DNA of 28,458 nucleotides from a virus. This document shows positions 15,208 to 24,013 of the stretch, in pieces. Each line of letters starts with the position of its first letter. Positions within the stretch are counted from its first letter, which is position 1. The stretch covers positions 1 through 28,458 of IMG/VR virus record IMGVR_UViG_3300049737_000163; one strand, given 5' to 3'. The position numbers were made by a program, and so were the translations under genes. A model generated the notes under the pieces. That model worked only from the letters and a program-made list of their open reading frames with translations. It was not told the origin of the DNA and searched no databases.

Positions 15208-16649
15208 TAAGCAGTTCCATATCCAGGATTATAGCCATACCCTTGTCCATACCCTTGGCCATACCCTTGGCCATACTGGTAAGTACCTGGCATACCGTAA
15301 CCTGTATTTTGTTGTCCGGTTCCTTGTTGTTGACCTTGCTGTTGTCCTTGTTGTTGACCTCCGCCTTGTTGCTGTCCAGTATAAGGGTTAGCATAATTAC
15401 TATAAGAACTTAAAAATGTACCTAATCCTGCTGATAGTGGGTCTCTAGGCATACCGTATGTAGTTCTAACATCTGAACCACCACCAACGTATTGAGGTGT
15501 AAATCCTTTTACATATTCTAAGGCTTTCATTGGAGCAAACCTGTTTCTTTCATCTGCAGCGTATCTAGCATCTATTCCTCTTTGCTTCATATCTCTGGAC
15601 ATTCTATCGTAGTCCATCAATTCTTTTCTTTCATCCCTGCCATACTGTTGATATAAGCCACCAAGACTACCCATATCTCTACCGTAAGCAGCATAATCTC
15701 TTGCAAGTCCACCTAAGTCTCCAGATACACCTCTTATATCTCCTGCTACAGTTCTAGCTATATCGCCTCTTCTAGCTCCTAATCCCATTATATCGCTAGC
15801 AAAACCTCTTCTTGCTCCTGACATATCTCTACCAAGCCCAGCTTCAAAACTTCCAGCCCTTTCTAAAGCACCTCTGCCAAATTGAGATTCAGCTATAGCT
15901 CTGCTTTGAGCTGTGTCAAATCCACCAGAACGTATACCAGCTAATGCTTCTCCCAAACCTCTTCCAAGTGCAGCTCTTCTTTCTTCAGCACTTAATTTAG
16001 CTCTAGAACCAAAAGCAGACTCTCCGCCTGTACTTATGTCTCTTGCTCTTTGTCCTATGTCAGCTATTTCTCCCTGTTTAAATACGTCATCTATTGTTTG
16101 TTGTACTACTTGTTGCTCAAACGGATTGTAATAAGCAGCTGAAGAACGTGGGTCAAACCCTTTTAAAGAAGCTCTTTGAAAGTCTCTAGCAGATGGCCCT
16201 TGTCTACCAAAACTTGATTGCAAGTCCATTAACCCAGTTCCGTATTGTCGTTGAGCTTGAGATAAATATGGCTGTTGCATTTCTCCAGCTCTTCTATAAG
16301 CACCTAAAGCTTCATTTGTTAAGCCTCTTTGAATACCAAGAGTTCCCATACCTTCTAATAAAGCATCTTGTTGGAAATCTAAAAACGGCTTATAACCACC
16401 AATACCAGAATAAACAGATTCCATAGCTCTGTTAGCAAATGGTGAAAATCCTGCTACGCCTTTAGCTTGAAACGGGTTGTCTAAAAAACCTTTTTGAGCA
16501 GCTTTGTAAGCCTGATTAATCATTCCAGGACTATCTGGACCTCCAAAGTAAAGTTCTCTTACAAATGGGTCGCTTGTTCTATCATCTCTTGTAAAGCCAG
16601 TAACTATTGGAGAAACTTGATTTGATGGATTAAAATTTTGAACTGCCAT
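15207..16649 (-). CDS. glycine/glutamine-repeat structural protein, 480 aa
   Basis: The N-terminal part contains DPFVRELYFGGPDSPGMI and a long Arg/Gly-rich helical region with repeated RDM, RGAL and DIRG-type motifs (about 190-340). The C-terminus (about 410-480) is low complexity: GQQQG repeats followed by GYGQ repeats. Such tails in virion proteins can be flexible, adhesive or phase-separating; none is proven here. The protein sits between two internal-virion-type proteins and shares TAATG coupling, so a virion component is likely. Confidence 0.5.
   Translation of the reverse strand: MAVQNFNPSNQVSPIVTGFTRDDRTSDPFVRELYFGGPDSPGMINQAYKAAQKGFLDNPFQAKGVAGFSPFANRAMESVYSGIGGYKPFLDFQQDALLEGMGTLGIQRGLTNEALGAYRRAGEMQQPYLSQAQRQYGTGLMDLQSSFGRQGPSARDFQRASLKGFDPRSSAAYYNPFEQQVVQQTIDDVFKQGEIADIGQRARDISTGGESAFGSRAKLSAEERRAALGRGLGEALAGIRSGGFDTAQSRAIAESQFGRGALERAGSFEAGLGRDMSGARRGFASDIMGLGARRGDIARTVAGDIRGVSGDLGGLARDYAAYGRDMGSLGGLYQQYGRDERKELMDYDRMSRDMKQRGIDARYAADERNRFAPMKALEYVKGFTPQYVGGGSDVRTTYGMPRDPLSAGLGTFLSSYSNYANPYTGQQQGGGQQQGQQQGQQQGTGQQNTGYGMPGTYQYGQGYGQGYGQGYGYNPGYGTA
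15235..15375 (-). repeat. coding tandem repeats (GYGQ and QQG units)
   Basis: At 15235-15279 the 12-base unit CCATACCCTTGG is repeated about four times with one change; on the coding strand it encodes GYGQ. At about 15309-15375 a degenerate CAA/CAG/GGT repeat encodes the Gln-rich QQG stretch. These are in frame inside a gene and prone to slippage, so repeat number may vary between relatives. Confidence 0.8.
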
Positions 16650-18154
16650 TAAACTGCCTCAAATATATTCATTAATTCACGCATGTTTTTTACACCTTCT
16701 TCTCTAGATGGGCTACCGCCTTTAACAAGCTCAATGCCTGATTTTGTTTTGTTTAAATCAAAAGCACCAGCTCCTTTAGTTGCTTTAGCAGTCATAACAA
16801 ACTCACCATCGCTTAACATAGCTGGTATATCATCTGAGGTTCCCGTACCTGGTCCGGCAGATTCTCCTCCTTCCCGCATATCCAATTCTTTAACACTTGC
16901 TAAACCACCAGTTGCAAATTTTAAAAATGCTGGGGCATTTCCTAAACCAAACTCTTGTCTATTTCCACCAGTTCCCAAAGCTTTTGAAAGCTGGTATCTA
17001 CCTAGTGAATCCATTGTTACTGCTGGAGTTGCAGCTAAACCACCTTGTCTATCTTTTGCTGCGTCGTATACAACTTTACCAAGCAAAGCGCTTATACCAG
17101 CTGCTCCCATGTTTGGTCTTTTTAAAAAATCTTCAACTCCTTTTATTGCTCCTGGAGTTTCTCTACCAAAAAAACTTCCTCCGCCTTGATTGTTGGTAGG
17201 TCCAGAACTTCCTCCAAATCCAAATAAATCTCCTATAAATTTTATAAATTGAGGCGTTCTTCCTTTATCCTTAGGGTCTCTTCTAAAAAAACTTCCTAAA
17301 CCACCCATTTGTCCACTAGAAGATGAACCTCCAAAAGCATTCATCATTTCATTCATCATTGTAGATGGGTCGTATAAATTACCAGCTGAGTCTTGCATAA
17401 GTCCTGGAAAATCTGGGCTATCTTTAAAAAAGCTGTTAAAGGCCTGTTGTTGCTCAGAATTCATTTGAGACAAAGCTTGATAAGCAGCATCTTGATTCCC
17501 TCCAGAAGTAAACATAAAACCACCTTGATTTGGCATACCTCCAGTCATGCCGCCAGGCATACCACCAGGCATACCGGGTTGTTGACCCATTTGCCCACCG
17601 AAGAATTTTCCTATACCACTTCTTAAATTTGGACCAAAAGTTCCTCCAAAAACACCTTTTGTTCCAACGGCAGGGTTGAAGAAATTTTTTAAACGAGAGA
17701 ATCTGCCAGTTGCTGCTGCACCTGCTCCGCCAGCTGCTCCGCCAGCTGCACCTGCTCCAGTAAGAAGATTAAAACCACCAGATAAAGCTCCTCCTATACC
17801 TGGAACTGCTTTAAGCGCTCCACTAATAGCAGGTCCTATACCTGGTATAAACATACTTGCAACTCCTAAAACAGGAGCTGCTTTTTTAACTACTTTTTTA
17901 ATTGATTTAAAAGCTTTTTTTAGAAAGCCAAATTCAGGCATACCTGTAATTGGATTAATGGACATGCCAGACCCTACTGTATATTCGCTTGGGTCTAATC
18001 CTGCAGCTATCATTTCCTGTCTTATTTTTGCCTGAGTTTCTGGTTTTAGTACAGGTGGTACAACCATTTCTCCTTTAGCAACGTGAGCCATGTAATTATC
18101 TTCATCACGTCCTAATGTAGCTATTCCTTTTCCGCTGTTGTCTATTCTATTCAT
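16649..18154 (-). CDS. virion protein with duplicated DGEFV-type motif, 501 aa
   Basis: Starts with GIATLGRDEDNYMAHVAKGE and contains PITGMPEFGFLKKAFK. Hydrophobic Gly/Ala-rich segments at about 95-145 (VLGVASMFIPGIGPAISGAL) could be membrane-active. A MPGGM-type repeat lies near 195-210. The C-terminus has GTSDDIPAMLSDGEFVMTAK near 445. HVAKGEMVVP at the N-terminus and LSDGEFVMTA at the C-terminus are two versions of one motif that recurs in phage internal-virion and tape-measure-like proteins. Position at the head of the internal protein block supports an internal or ejection role. Function in detail unknown. Confidence 0.55.
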   Translation of the reverse strand: MNRIDNSGKGIATLGRDEDNYMAHVAKGEMVVPPVLKPETQAKIRQEMIAAGLDPSEYTVGSGMSINPITGMPEFGFLKKAFKSIKKVVKKAAPVLGVASMFIPGIGPAISGALKAVPGIGGALSGGFNLLTGAGAAGGAAGGAGAAATGRFSRLKNFFNPAVGTKGVFGGTFGPNLRSGIGKFFGGQMGQQPGMPGGMPGGMTGGMPNQGGFMFTSGGNQDAAYQALSQMNSEQQQAFNSFFKDSPDFPGLMQDSAGNLYDPSTMMNEMMNAFGGSSSSGQMGGLGSFFRRDPKDKGRTPQFIKFIGDLFGFGGSSGPTNNQGGGSFFGRETPGAIKGVEDFLKRPNMGAAGISALLGKVVYDAAKDRQGGLAATPAVTMDSLGRYQLSKALGTGGNRQEFGLGNAPAFLKFATGGLASVKELDMREGGESAGPGTGTSDDIPAMLSDGEFVMTAKATKGAGAFDLNKTKSGIELVKGGSPSREEGVKNMRELMNIFEAV

Positions 18155-18169
18155 ATTACAATTTTACCC

Positions 18170-18904
18170 TTAATTTAACTTGCTGTTAATATCTTCATCT
18201 ATAGATGTTAACCAAAAAACCAATAAATATCTATCTCCTTGCTCTACTGATAGTCCTCTGTGCATGTGTGTGTAACTAGGAAATATAAGACCGTTGCCTG
18301 TAGGTAATGGTTTTATTACTCCTTTTTTCCAAAATTCTGTTCCCCCACCTTTGTAATCTCCTGTATTTAAAGGTACTACTATGCTTACATCTGAGCTGCC
18401 GTCGTGATGCCAAGCACCTTGTTTTTTATCTTTTAAATTATAATTAGCTATTTGAATATTCCCACCTGTAACATGTCTGTTCCAAATTGTAAGCAAAATA
18501 GGGTTTATAAAAGAATCTACTACATTCATTAACGAATCGTACAATTCAGGACATTTTTCATTCAATACTATTTCTGGTATTTGTCTTAAGTTATCTTCAT
18601 CTGGATTAGGTGTAAAAGAAAAATGTTTTTCCATATTTTTTATTTCATCTAACAATATTTTACAAAAACTTTCAGAAAACAAAGGAACTGTATAAACATC
18701 TTTTAAAGGTTCTTTTATAATTTTATATAGAGGAATGTCTTTTGGATTATTAACACCCATGTTTTTATAAAAATCTATTATATTTGGTAAAGACTTTTTA
18801 GCTAACTTAAGTGTTTTTTTGTTAACAAACCAATCAGAAGGAAATCCAAGCAATAAGTTTTTAAGCTTGTATGATTCTTCTTGTATTTTTTGTTTTGCAA
18901 ACAT
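18170..18904 (-). CDS. 2OG-Fe(II) oxygenase, prolyl 4-hydroxylase-like
   Basis: A 244-residue protein whose C-terminal half (about 140-240) is the double-stranded beta-helix oxygenase domain. GAWHHDGS gives the metal ligands His166 and Asp168; THMHRGLS gives the distal His215, and GDRYLLVFW gives Arg225 for 2-oxoglutarate. GGGTEFW precedes the distal His as in prolyl hydroxylase relatives. The N-terminal 130 residues are helical and of unknown role. Such enzymes are common in marine phages; substrate unknown (virion protein, lipopolysaccharide or nucleic acid). It lies among virion genes, so hydroxylation of a structural protein is possible. A second such gene is cut by the right edge. Confidence 0.85.
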   Translation of the reverse strand: MFAKQKIQEESYKLKNLLLGFPSDWFVNKKTLKLAKKSLPNIIDFYKNMGVNNPKDIPLYKIIKEPLKDVYTVPLFSESFCKILLDEIKNMEKHFSFTPNPDEDNLRQIPEIVLNEKCPELYDSLMNVVDSFINPILLTIWNRHVTGGNIQIANYNLKDKKQGAWHHDGSSDVSIVVPLNTGDYKGGGTEFWKKGVIKPLPTGNGLIFPSYTHMHRGLSVEQGDRYLLVFWLTSIDEDINSKLN

Positions 18905-18922
18905 ATAAAAATATCCTAAATT

Positions 18923-19261
18923 TTAAGTTACTGTTATATTTACTGCTATATCACCTTTTGTTATAACAGAAACAGCACCTAAAAAAGCTGTAGCTTTAAA
19001 ACCATTATTGGGTGAGTTAGGTGTATGTAGTTGAGTCCAACTGTTTCCTATATAAACTTGCAACACTCCTTGAGAAGTATTCCAAATTACATCACCTTCT
19101 AAAAAGTTTAATTGCGCAATTTCTGTTTCGTTGAACTGCGGCGTCCGATTTGGGTCGAACTGTCCTAAGTTTAACTCAAGAATCCTAACTAATCTATTAA
19201 AAATTTCAGAAGACATGTCTCCTTGAGCAAGGGGAAGACTTGTTGGTAGTAATTTTGCCAC
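18923..19261 (-). CDS. small structural or tail-associated protein, 112 aa
   Basis: The GTG start at 19261 forms a TAGTG overlap with the stop of the 619-residue structural protein. Residues 1-40 are helical (SSEIFNRLVRILELNLGQF); the rest is beta-like, with NFLEGDVIWNTSQGVLQVYIGNSW, a phrase seen in short tail or fibre-associated proteins. No membrane segment. Virion role inferred from neighbours. Confidence 0.5.
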   Translation of the reverse strand: MAKLLPTSLPLAQGDMSSEIFNRLVRILELNLGQFDPNRTPQFNETEIAQLNFLEGDVIWNTSQGVLQVYIGNSWTQLHTPNSPNNGFKATAFLGAVSVITKGDIAVNITVT

Positions 19262-21120
19262 TATCTTCTGCCGTCTGGTTTAATATCTAACCTAGTAGCT
19301 CCTAGTCTCCAACCTACATTATCATTACCATCCGCATCATCATCTGACTCTACTCTTAATACGGCCTGACGGCTTCTAGCCCTAAGACTTACCTGTCCTG
19401 TAGTTGAGCCTATAGAAGATGTAGAGTTTGTTGACAAAGTTTCACCTGAATTATTTCTAGTCTTTAAAACCACATTAACTTTACCTGCTTCAGAATTAGA
19501 TAAAAATTTAAAATCTGGAAACATTCTTTGTATGTACGCAAACTGTTGACCTTCTCCAACCTCAAAATCTGAACTTTCTATAAATACTCCAGTCATAGGA
19601 TTACCGTCATTGTTAAAACCATTTTCTTGTTCAAATAAATAGCCTCCAGAAGTAGCTCTTGGGTAGTCTTCAATACCACTATCTAACCAAGCGTGTCTTT
19701 CTAATTGTCCGTAGTACCATATATTATCTTCATAATTATAAATAACGTATCTATCTATTTCGCTTGCGCTTGCAGAGCAATAAAACCAACCTACTTCAGA
19801 TTTTTCAGTAATAGTAAAAGCATGAATTTTAAATGATTGACTAAAGTTTATATCGCCATACACGTAATTATGAACGCTACAAGGTATTTTTTTAACGCTA
19901 CCTGTATATGCGTAAAAGTTTGTTGAAGACATCCAATATATAGATTCCGCTGAAGTAACTACAGCTTTTGGTCCTATAAGACCAGTACCTTCATTAATAA
20001 GATTAACTGCAAATGTAAAAGGTGGCCCAACAAACTGCATACTGTATAAAGCAGTATCAGTCCAAACGAGTATTTCTTGTCTAGATTTGGTAGCGCCAAT
20101 AATAGAAGAGCCAGATGATAGTCTTAAATCTCCAGCAGTATTAGTAATTAAAGATTCAAACTCTAATTCATTTTCTTGGTCGCTAAAAGCTATAAGCATA
20201 GGGTCTATAGTTCCAGTTCTTGCTCCACTTGATATTGGGTCTGCTCCTAAAACTATTAAATGCCTATCAATTTCTGATGTAATAACTTGCAAACCCTTTG
20301 TTGGTACTAAATTAGCACCAGATACAGTAGAAAGATTTACAGCTCTTGTTGTAAGGCCATTATTTTCTACCCATCTATATATACCTCCAGCTCTAGGATT
20401 TATTATAATGTTTTCGCCAAAGTGGTCATGTGTCCAAAGTCTTAATTGGTTTATTTCGCTTAAAGCGCTAATACTTCCAAAAGTTCCTTCTCCCCAAGTA
20501 CCAGAACTCCAACCACTTGAAGGCACATAAACATCTAATCCTACATTGACTTGATATGCTCCATCTCCTCCAGACCCTCCGTTACCTGTATCAGAGCTAT
20601 TTGCTGTAACAGTAACACCAGAAGTATTTTTTGCTTCTATAGTATAGCTATTTTCATTAATTTTAGTTGCTATTTGATATTCTTGATTTAATACATTTGA
20701 GTTTACATTGCCACCTAATGATACAGCGCCTGAAAATGTTACAAAATCATTCTGAACAGCGCCATGAGCAGTATCAGTTACAGTTATAGTAGAGCTGCCA
20801 TCACTAGCAGAAAAAGTAACACTATTAGTTGTAGTCTTTCGTATGGGGGTAACATCTGAATAACCGTCTCCTTCTTTAATATAATATTTAAAAGTAGTTC
20901 CTAATCCTAAATACTTTGTACCTTCTAAAGAGTTCCAAGCATGTAAAGCCCTTGCAGTTCCTAAAAAACTATTAGGACTATCTTTTGACCAACCGCCAAA
21001 CTTTTCTGGTCTACCTTTTCTAAAACGTACAAGATTTACGTCAAACCAACCTCCAGTATTATCGTATTCAGTCCCTTCTCTGTTAATACCTGGCTTAAAT
21101 AAAATCTTGTTAAGTGGCAT
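19261..21120 (-). CDS. P22 gp10-like tail/head-completion structural protein, 619 aa
   Basis: Begins NKILFKPGINREGTEYDNTG and continues FDVNLVRFRKGRPEKFGGW, the start I associate with phage stabilisation or tail hub proteins related to P22 gp10. The remainder is almost all beta strand with many G, S, T and N, including a Gly/Ser linker near 170-180 and tryptophan-rich repeats (LRLWTHDHF; FYCSASASEID; IWYYGQLERHAWL) that suggest a beta-propeller or beta-sandwich. It is longer than P22 gp10. First virion gene after the lysozyme gene, which ends 3 bases upstream. Confidence 0.6.
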   Translation of the reverse strand: MPLNKILFKPGINREGTEYDNTGGWFDVNLVRFRKGRPEKFGGWSKDSPNSFLGTARALHAWNSLEGTKYLGLGTTFKYYIKEGDGYSDVTPIRKTTTNSVTFSASDGSSTITVTDTAHGAVQNDFVTFSGAVSLGGNVNSNVLNQEYQIATKINENSYTIEAKNTSGVTVTANSSDTGNGGSGGDGAYQVNVGLDVYVPSSGWSSGTWGEGTFGSISALSEINQLRLWTHDHFGENIIINPRAGGIYRWVENNGLTTRAVNLSTVSGANLVPTKGLQVITSEIDRHLIVLGADPISSGARTGTIDPMLIAFSDQENELEFESLITNTAGDLRLSSGSSIIGATKSRQEILVWTDTALYSMQFVGPPFTFAVNLINEGTGLIGPKAVVTSAESIYWMSSTNFYAYTGSVKKIPCSVHNYVYGDINFSQSFKIHAFTITEKSEVGWFYCSASASEIDRYVIYNYEDNIWYYGQLERHAWLDSGIEDYPRATSGGYLFEQENGFNNDGNPMTGVFIESSDFEVGEGQQFAYIQRMFPDFKFLSNSEAGKVNVVLKTRNNSGETLSTNSTSSIGSTTGQVSLRARSRQAVLRVESDDDADGNDNVGWRLGATRLDIKPDGRR

Positions 21121-21123
21121 TAG

Positions 21124-21573
21124 TTACACCTCATGCCATTCTTTGCCTTCAAATAGCAAAGCTTCTGCTTCTCTACGTCTAACAAGGCCTTGAAGTGTTT
21201 TTCCCCCAGCTTTATTCCACCTACGTATTTGTGCTGGTATGTCATTCCAATCTGGATGTGAAGTATTTAAAACTTTTAATAAAGTTGAATTTTTTAAATT
21301 AGATGGCCCAAGGTTAAAAACCCATGAAACTAATGCATCAAATTCGTGTTGTTTAAGATTACATTCAACCATATCATTAATGTAACCTTCGTATTCTTCC
21401 ATTTCGTTTAATAACAATTCATCGGCTTCTTCTTGGGTAATAGTATCACCTTCTTTTACACCCTTAGTTGAACCATAACCTATTGTTAAAACATTAGCTG
21501 CACAACGATAAGCCTCTAGTTCACAACCTTCAAACTTTTTAATTAGGGATAAACCCTCTTTTGATATTTTCAT
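21124..21573 (-). CDS. endolysin, phage lysozyme (GH24)
   Basis: The start is ATG 21573 with AAGGAG 8 bases before; a longer in-frame start at 21630 would overlap the holin gene by 56 bases. The 150-residue enzyme cleaves peptidoglycan. The family signature Glu-(8)-Asp/Cys-(5)-Thr is complete: Glu15, Cys24, Thr30, inside KKFEG and TIGYGST. ALVSWVFNLG near 80 and GLVRRREAEALLF near 130 are also typical. No signal or anchor sequence, so it needs the holin encoded just upstream. Cys in place of Asp in the second catalytic position is known in several phage lysozymes. Confidence 0.92.
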   Translation of the reverse strand: MKISKEGLSLIKKFEGCELEAYRCAANVLTIGYGSTKGVKEGDTITQEEADELLLNEMEEYEGYINDMVECNLKQHEFDALVSWVFNLGPSNLKNSTLLKVLNTSHPDWNDIPAQIRRWNKAGGKTLQGLVRRREAEALLFEGKEWHEV

Positions 21574-21574
21574 A

Positions 21575-22054
21575 TTACTCCTTTTTGTCGCTGGTATTAG
21601 ATGCTCCAAAATAGAACGAAATAATTGCACTTGCTAATCCTCCAAGATAACCAAGCACTAAATTAATAAGTGCTTCGCTGTTTTGTTCTGGTGGTTGAAT
21701 AGTTACTAAAAATATGTAACCCATAAAACCACCTATAGTAAATAATCCGATAATTCTAGCAGTCCAATCTTTACTAAACATACCTCTAGCGTGTTGTTTG
21801 TCTGCTACTTCTAGCTTAAAGACATCCACATCAAGCTCTTTCATTTGTACTTCAAACTCTTGTTCAGCTTTTTTAAGCTCCATCATTTGTTCTGGTGTAG
21901 CATTTTGTATTGCTTGCTGTATAGATTTTTGGTCGTTAGAAACACCTAAAACTTCCGCTATTTTACCCATAGCCATATTACCAAGAGGTCCACCCATTGC
22001 TGAACCTATTGTAGGTGCTACTGCTCCTACTATGTTTTTTAGTAATCCCTTCAT
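21575..22054 (-). CDS. holin, GTA-type 3TM holin family
   Basis: A 159-residue protein with an N-terminal hydrophobic Gly/Met-rich part (PTIGSAMGGPLGNMAMG), a charged coiled-coil middle (about 45-95), the conserved KDWTARIIGLF and two C-terminal membrane helices near 100-125 and 133-152 (GGLASAIISFYFG). This is the pattern of the three-helix holins of gene transfer agents and marine phages (PF11351). It would form the inner-membrane pore that releases the lysozyme encoded 1 base downstream. Confidence 0.8.
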   Translation of the reverse strand: MKGLLKNIVGAVAPTIGSAMGGPLGNMAMGKIAEVLGVSNDQKSIQQAIQNATPEQMMELKKAEQEFEVQMKELDVDVFKLEVADKQHARGMFSKDWTARIIGLFTIGGFMGYIFLVTIQPPEQNSEALINLVLGYLGGLASAIISFYFGASNTSDKKE

Positions 22055-22266
22055 ATTAAAAACCTCGTTAAAACTGCAATACCTATAGCACCAATAAAAC
22101 CAAACACTCCAAAGGTAGCTGCTTTTATAGTTGAATTAATATAAGTTATTTCTTGTTTGATGTCAGCAAACTCATTAAAAGCAGTTTTCCAACGTTCATG
22201 CGATATTGTTTCTAGTTTTGTAAGTCTTTCTGCAACATCATTTACTGTCATTTTTTTATTATCCAT
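22051..22266 (-). CDS. small coiled-coil plus C-terminal membrane helix protein (XhlA-like)
   Basis: A 71-residue protein with a heptad-like N-terminal helix (VAERLTKLETISHERW; FADIKQEITYINSTI) and one C-terminal membrane helix near 49-70 (FGFIGAIGIAVLTRFL). This resembles XhlA-type haemolysin/holin helpers. It overlaps the holin start by 4 bases and the cyclase end by 8. A lysis role is inferred from neighbours and layout. Confidence 0.55.
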   Translation of the reverse strand: MDNKKMTVNDVAERLTKLETISHERWKTAFNEFADIKQEITYINSTIKAATFGVFGFIGAIGIAVLTRFLI

Positions 22267-24013
22267 TTTGTAATGTATATATTTTAATTGGTTTTTCTTT
22301 ACCTTTTACAAAAATACTATCAAGTTCTTTCAACAATACCTCGTTGCTAAAATTACTTGAACTGATAGTATCATAACCTATTACAATATCTTCTCCAACT
22401 TCCTTAGTTGAGCTTTCTAGTCTAGCTGCAAGGTTTACCGCATCCCCTATAGCCGTATAATCAAACCTATCTTCAGACCCACAGTTACCTAACAATGCAA
22501 AACCTGTGTTAATTCCCACGCCTATTTCAACATTAATATCTGCTTTCTTAATGTTTTCTTGAATATCTCTAGCACATAATACTGCGGCAGTTTCATGTCC
22601 TGGTAAGTCAATAGGGGCATTAAATACGGCCATCATAGCGTCGCCTATATATTTATCTACCATACCTCCATACTCTTTTACTGCATTAGCTTGTATTGTT
22701 AGAGCTTTGTTCATAATTTTAGTAACTTCTTCTGGCTCTAGTTTTTCAGACATAGCAGTAAAGCCTCTTACGTCAGTAAAAAGAAACGTGCAGTATCTAC
22801 GCTCACCACCAAGCACTAAAGAATCCGGGTTATCTTGTAATTTTTTAACTTGTCTTGGGTCAAGATAATGTTCAAATTGTTTTTTAATTTGCAATCTAAG
22901 TTTAAATTGTTCTCTAAATCTTAAATAAAAAGCTATTGCACTTGTAATAAATTGTGAAATTAATGTCCATGTAACATCAATAAGATAGCCACTTTGTATC
23001 AAAGAGTTACCGCCAAACCCTACACAACACATTAGAAAAATACCCATACTTACACCATAGGTAATACCTAAATAATGCAACACAAGCCACGACAGGCTTA
23101 CAAAAAATAAAAAAATAGCTAATTCTGCAGATAAACTCCAATCTGGAATAGTTGGTGAGTTTTGTATTAAAATTGATTCTGCTAATGCAGCTTGAATTTT
23201 ATGTGGTTCCAATAAACCGACAGGGGTTGCAATTTGTGGCATTACGCCATTTGCAGTAACACCTACAAAAACAAACTTACCATTTACATTCATTTCTTGT
23301 AAATTAGTTTCTTCTGTATTTACCCAACTAATCCATTTACGACCAAAACTATCTGTTTTTACTGGTGGCAAACCTCTAACAGCTATTTCTTGTATACCAT
23401 TTTCGTTTGTTGTAAGTATATATGTTGGTGTGTTTGTTAATGTTTTAAGAACTTGTGTACCGAATGAAGCTGACCAACCATTAGGGGTTTTTAATATTAG
23501 AGGAATCCGCCTTACTAATTGGTCAACTTCTGTTGGTGCTATCGCAACACCCTGTATAACTTTATCATAAGTAGAATAATTTTGTTTTATTCCTGTTGAT
23601 TGTAACCCACCAACATCCGGGCCTCTAATAACTGTACCTGTGGTTTTAGGATATACGCCTTTACCGTTTTCAAACGTAGCTATTACACTTGGAGCATAAC
23701 CTAACGAACTGGCAAATCTTGCATCTCCTCCCATTCTATCTGCTTGTGGAAAACTTATTACCCATCCGACACCTAACGCACCCTTGCCTAATATTTCTAG
23801 TTGTATATCTGCTAATCTTTGTCTAGGTAAAGGCCAGCCTCCCTCACGCTCTACATCTTCTTCTGTAATGTTTAGTATTACAAAATTTCCTGATGCCTCT
23901 GGTGTTTTAATAAAAGTATCAAAGGTTTTAAGTTTTAATATTTCTGTAGGCGTGCTTTGAAACAATAATGGTAAGCTTAATAATATAAGTATAGGTAATA
24001 ATAGTCTTTTCAT
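22259..24013 (-). CDS. CHASE2-domain class III adenylate/guanylate cyclase
   Basis: A 584-residue membrane sensor cyclase. Residues 1-19 are a signal/anchor helix; about 25-290 are a periplasmic CHASE2 domain (KTFDTFIKTP, ILNITEEDVE, GGWPLPRQRLADI); three membrane helices follow near 298-316, 320-338 and 345-365; the cytosolic cyclase domain is about 400-584. Catalytic residues are all present: metal-binding Asp414 (FTDVRGFT) and Asp458 (KYIGDAMMAVF), base-selecting Lys454 and Asp518 (FDYTAIGDAVN), transition-state Asn527 and Arg531 (NLAARLE). Lys plus Asp favours ATP, so cAMP. The gene begins right after the fecR-like stop. CHASE2 cyclases next to FecR genes are known in bacteria, so this pair was probably captured as a unit. 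Very unusual in a phage. Confidence 0.92.
   Translation of the reverse strand: MKRLLLPILILLSLPLLFQSTPTEILKLKTFDTFIKTPEASGNFVILNITEEDVEREGGWPLPRQRLADIQLEILGKGALGVGWVISFPQADRMGGDARFASSLGYAPSVIATFENGKGVYPKTTGTVIRGPDVGGLQSTGIKQNYSTYDKVIQGVAIAPTEVDQLVRRIPLILKTPNGWSASFGTQVLKTLTNTPTYILTTNENGIQEIAVRGLPPVKTDSFGRKWISWVNTEETNLQEMNVNGKFVFVGVTANGVMPQIATPVGLLEPHKIQAALAESILIQNSPTIPDWSLSAELAIFLFFVSLSWLVLHYLGITYGVSMGIFLMCCVGFGGNSLIQSGYLIDVTWTLISQFITSAIAFYLRFREQFKLRLQIKKQFEHYLDPRQVKKLQDNPDSLVLGGERRYCTFLFTDVRGFTAMSEKLEPEEVTKIMNKALTIQANAVKEYGGMVDKYIGDAMMAVFNAPIDLPGHETAAVLCARDIQENIKKADINVEIGVGINTGFALLGNCGSEDRFDYTAIGDAVNLAARLESSTKEVGEDIVIGYDTISSSNFSNEVLLKELDSIFVKGKEKPIKIYTLQNG

Noticed and set aside
15235-15375. 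CRISPR-like short regular repeats
   Set aside because: The repeats are 12 bases with no unique spacers, are in frame within a long gene and encode simple GYGQ and QQG units.
17676-18035. Long plus-strand reading frame rich in Pro and Ala opposite the virion protein gene
   Set aside because: It is the antisense reading of a Gly/Ala-rich coding stretch, has no ribosome binding site and no plausible protein pattern. Similar antisense frames at 16683-17189, 20087-20530 and 12986-13426 were dropped for the same reason.
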